Position numbers and translations under genes: made by a program
Shown here: piece after piece, positions 34,436 to 36,203 of the stretch
How the letters are laid out: each line of letters opens with the position of its first letter
Position numbering within the stretch: position 1 is the first letter of the stretch
From: Actinomycetota bacterium
Lineage (GTDB): Bacteria; Actinomycetota; Acidimicrobiia; Acidimicrobiales; Iamiaceae
Direction of reading: 5' to 3'
DNA length: 36,203 bases
NCBI GenBank assembly: GCA_019639095.1
Contig: JAHBSN010000006.1
Span: forward strand, 1-36,203
Notes under the pieces: generated by a model
What the model saw: the letters and a program-made list of their open reading frames with translations, nothing else
Databases searched by the model: none
Told to the model about the DNA's origin: nothing

Positions 34436-35873
34436 GGCCCGGGCCGACGCCGTGCACCACCTGGCCGCCGAGCTCGGGGATTGGTCCGCCGGCACCGGGC
34501 CGCTCTTCCGGCGCCTGGCCCGGGCCCTGGCCGAGGCGGTGGATCGCGGCGTGCTCGTCCCCGGGGCCCGGCTCCCGTCCGAGCGGGCGCTTGCCGCGGC
34601 CACGTGGTCCAGCCGGGGCACGGCCGTGGCCGCCTACGACCTCCTCGTGGGCGACGGCGTCATCGAGCGCCGGCGCGGGAGCGGCACGTACGTGGCCGCC
34701 GACGGCCGGCCCGCCGACGAGCCCGGCCTGCCGGCCGACCGCGAGGGGACGGCCCTGCTCGCCCGGCTCGTGGGTTCCGGCATGGGACCGACGCCGGGGG
34801 CGCCAGCCGTGATCGACCTGTCGATCGCCGTCCTCCACGACGCCCCGGGCCTGCCCGACGTGACCGTGAGCAGCACCGAGCTCGCCGCACCCGCGGGCGG
34901 CGACGACCCCTGGGGCCGGGTCGAGCTGCGCGCCGCGGTGGCCCGCCGGCTGACGGCCCAGGGCCTGCCCACCAGCGCGGGCCAGGTGGTGATCACCACC
35001 GGCGCCCAGCAGGCCATCCACCTGGCGGCGGCGTGCTGGGTCCGCCCCGGTGACCGGGTGGTGGTGGAGGACCCCACCTACCCCGGTGCGATCGCCGCCC
35101 TCCGAGCCGCCGGTGCCGAGCTCGTGGGCCTCCCGGTCGATCGCCACGGCGTGGACGTCGACGCGCTGGAGCACGCCCTGGCCGATCGCCCCGCCCTCGC
35201 CTACCTTCAGTCGGCCGGCCACAACCCGACCGGCGTGGTCCTCGCCGACCACCGCCGCCGCCGGGCGGCCGAGCTGCTCGGACGGGCCCGCGTGCCGCTG
35301 GTGGAGGACGTGGCCCTGGCCGGGCTGGGGCGGGCGGGACGCCGACCGCACGGCCTCATCGCCGCCGCGCTGCCCGAACATCCCTCGGTGGTGGCCGGCT
35401 CGTTCTCCAAGGAGCTCTGGGCCGGGCTGCGGGTGGGCTACGCCCGGGCGCCGGGACCGGTGGCCGGGCGCCTCGCCCGCATCAAGGCCACCCACGACCT
35501 CGGCTCCTCGGGCGCCGGCCAGGCGCTCGCCGCCCGGCTGCTCGACCACCCCGACATCGGGGCGTTCCTCGCCCACCGCGACGCGCTGCTCGACGCGCGC
35601 CGGCGCCTCCTCGCCGATCAGGTGCGGACCCACCTCCCCGGCTGGCGCGCGGACGAACCCGATGCCGGCCTGAGCCTGTGGGTCCGGCTCCCCACGCCCG
35701 ACGCCGAGCGCGTCGCCCACCTCGCGCTCCGCCACGGCGTGGCGGTGGCCACGGCCGAGGGCCTCGCCCCCATCGGCGGCCATCCGGACCGGCTCCGCCT
35801 CGCCTTCGCCCTGCCGGAACCGCTCCTCGAGGAGGGCGTGGCCCGGCTCGCCGCCGCGTGGGCCCGGCGCTGA
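34407..35873 (+). CDS. MocR-family regulator (GntR helix-turn-helix fused to aminotransferase domain)
   Basis: 488 residues from ATG 34407. A GntR winged helix (about 30-98) includes PLFRRLARALAEAVDRG, LPSERALAAATWSSRGTAVAAYDLL and IERRRGSGTYVA. A linker leads into a fold-type I aminotransferase domain (about 130-488) with TTGAQQAIHLAA, VEDPTYPGAIAA, SAGHNPTGVV and the PLP lysine in AGSFSKELWAGLRVGY (Lys335), all intact. MocR proteins use PLP or an amino acid-PLP adduct as signal; family examples include PdxR, GabR and TauR. It most likely controls its own gene and the divergent aminotransferase through the inverted repeat at 34388-34435. The long frame upstream of ATG 34407 is antisense to the aminotransferase gene. 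Confidence 0.93.
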   Translation: MDHRATSARVARADAVHHLAAELGDWSAGTGPLFRRLARALAEAVDRGVLVPGARLPSERALAAATWSSRGTAVAAYDLLVGDGVIERRRGSGTYVAADGRPADEPGLPADREGTALLARLVGSGMGPTPGAPAVIDLSIAVLHDAPGLPDVTVSSTELAAPAGGDDPWGRVELRAAVARRLTAQGLPTSAGQVVITTGAQQAIHLAAACWVRPGDRVVVEDPTYPGAIAALRAAGAELVGLPVDRHGVDVDALEHALADRPALAYLQSAGHNPTGVVLADHRRRRAAELLGRARVPLVEDVALAGLGRAGRRPHGLIAAALPEHPSVVAGSFSKELWAGLRVGYARAPGPVAGRLARIKATHDLGSSGAGQALAARLLDHPDIGAFLAHRDALLDARRRLLADQVRTHLPGWRADEPDAGLSLWVRLPTPDAERVAHLALRHGVAVATAEGLAPIGGHPDRLRLAFALPEPLLEEGVARLAAAWARR

Positions 35874-35880
35874 GCGCCCG

Positions 35881-35886
35881 TACGCT
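35881..35886 (+). promoter_or_regulatory. Putative -10 box of the terminal lipoprotein gene
   Basis: TACGCT ends seven bases before GTG 35894. It lies just after the MocR stop (35873), so the next gene can be transcribed separately as a leaderless mRNA. Confidence 0.4.
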
Positions 35887-35893
35887 CGGACGG

Positions 35894-36203
35894 GTGCGCC
35901 GGCGTCCGTTCCTCCCCGTGGTGCTGGTGGTACTCGTCGCCCTCGCGCCCGTCGCCGCCTGCGCCGGCGGCTCGGACCGGTCCGGGTCGCCCGGTGGCCT
36001 GGAGGTGGCGCACCGCGTGCGGGCGGCGCAGGCCACCGGGCTCGCGGTCGACGACGGCACGCTGCTCGTGGGCGAGCTCGAGACCGGGCGGTTGCTGGCG
36101 GTCGACTGGCGGCGGGGCACCTCCTCGGCGCGCGGGCAGGTCGGCCCGCTCGACACCCGGCCCACCCAGCGAGGGCTCCTCGGCCTGGCGGTCACGCCTC
36201 GGG
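35894..36203 (+). CDS. Glucose/sorbosone dehydrogenase-like lipoprotein, cut by the window end
   Basis: 103 codons are visible from GTG 35894 and no stop is reached. The N-terminus MRRRPFLPVVLVV with a lipobox VAAC (about residue 25) marks a lipoprotein. The visible part contains a first beta-propeller blade (GLAVDDGTLLVGELETGRLLAVD) and RGLLGLAVTPR at the very end. The latter closely resembles the ERGLLGLAFHPDF block of soluble PQQ-dependent glucose/sorbosone dehydrogenases. The assignment rests on that short motif and the signal peptide, so it is tentative. Confidence 0.65.
   Translation, partial: MRRRPFLPVVLVVLVALAPVAACAGGSDRSGSPGGLEVAHRVRAAQATGLAVDDGTLLVGELETGRLLAVDWRRGTSSARGQVGPLDTRPTQRGLLGLAVTPR

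Overview
The window is very GC-rich (about 70% or more by eye) with G/C-ending codons throughout. It looks like a chromosomal segment of a high-GC Actinomycetota. The actinobacterial-type 2-isopropylmalate synthase with a leucine leader peptide, a KstR-like operator, an LAxTG sorting signal, many genes apparently transcribed without a 5' leader, and Thr-rich lipoprotein tails all fit this. An uncultured-type Acidimicrobiia member is my guess, not a demonstrated assignment. I see no rRNA, tRNA, CRISPR array, transposase or phage gene.

Layout. 1-4724: membrane and envelope genes on the minus strand (His-rich mini membrane protein, MscS channel, MMPL exporter, two-domain FKBP lipoprotein), divergent from a secreted lytic transglycosylase (4817-6229). 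6276-9837: ogt DNA repair gene, divergent from a two-gene ABC exporter followed by a YjbR-like gene and an alpha/beta hydrolase. 9872-11901: amidohydrolase behind a KstR-like operator, convergent with a nitroreductase-like gene. 11923-13841: leuA with a complete-looking attenuator. 13872-17245: a sortase-type anchored GH5 glycosidase, divergent from an acyl-CoA dehydrogenase across a 317-bp intergenic region full of inverted repeats.

17346-26554 (minus strand) is the centrepiece. Nine tightly packed genes are transcribed from a GntR/FCD regulator through an ATPase, two permeases and a BMP-type binding lipoprotein, which together form a complete nucleoside/BMP-type importer. They continue into an alpha/beta hydrolase, a catalytically dead paralogue of biuret hydrolase, an apparently intact biuret amidohydrolase (BiuH), and allophanate hydrolase (AtzF). 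The predicted logic is import of a biuret-like nitrogen compound, hydrolysis to allophanate, then full breakdown to ammonia and CO2. The pseudoenzyme and the hydrolase are the unexplained parts.

26689-36203: pirin-family protein, PAP2-like membrane enzyme, RpiR/SIS regulator, an Fe(II)/2-oxoglutarate amino-acid oxygenase of the clavaminate synthase/AsnO type, and a Tat-exported PhoX/DUF839-like protein that appears to start at ATC. Then come an orphan secreted lipoprotein, a PLP aminotransferase divergent from a MocR regulator over a near-perfect 16-bp-arm inverted repeat, and the start of a glucose/sorbosone-dehydrogenase-like lipoprotein cut by the window end.

A recurring signal helps fix gene starts. 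A TANNNT -10 box lies 5-9 bases before the start codon of many genes, which implies leaderless transcripts. I used it to choose several starts.
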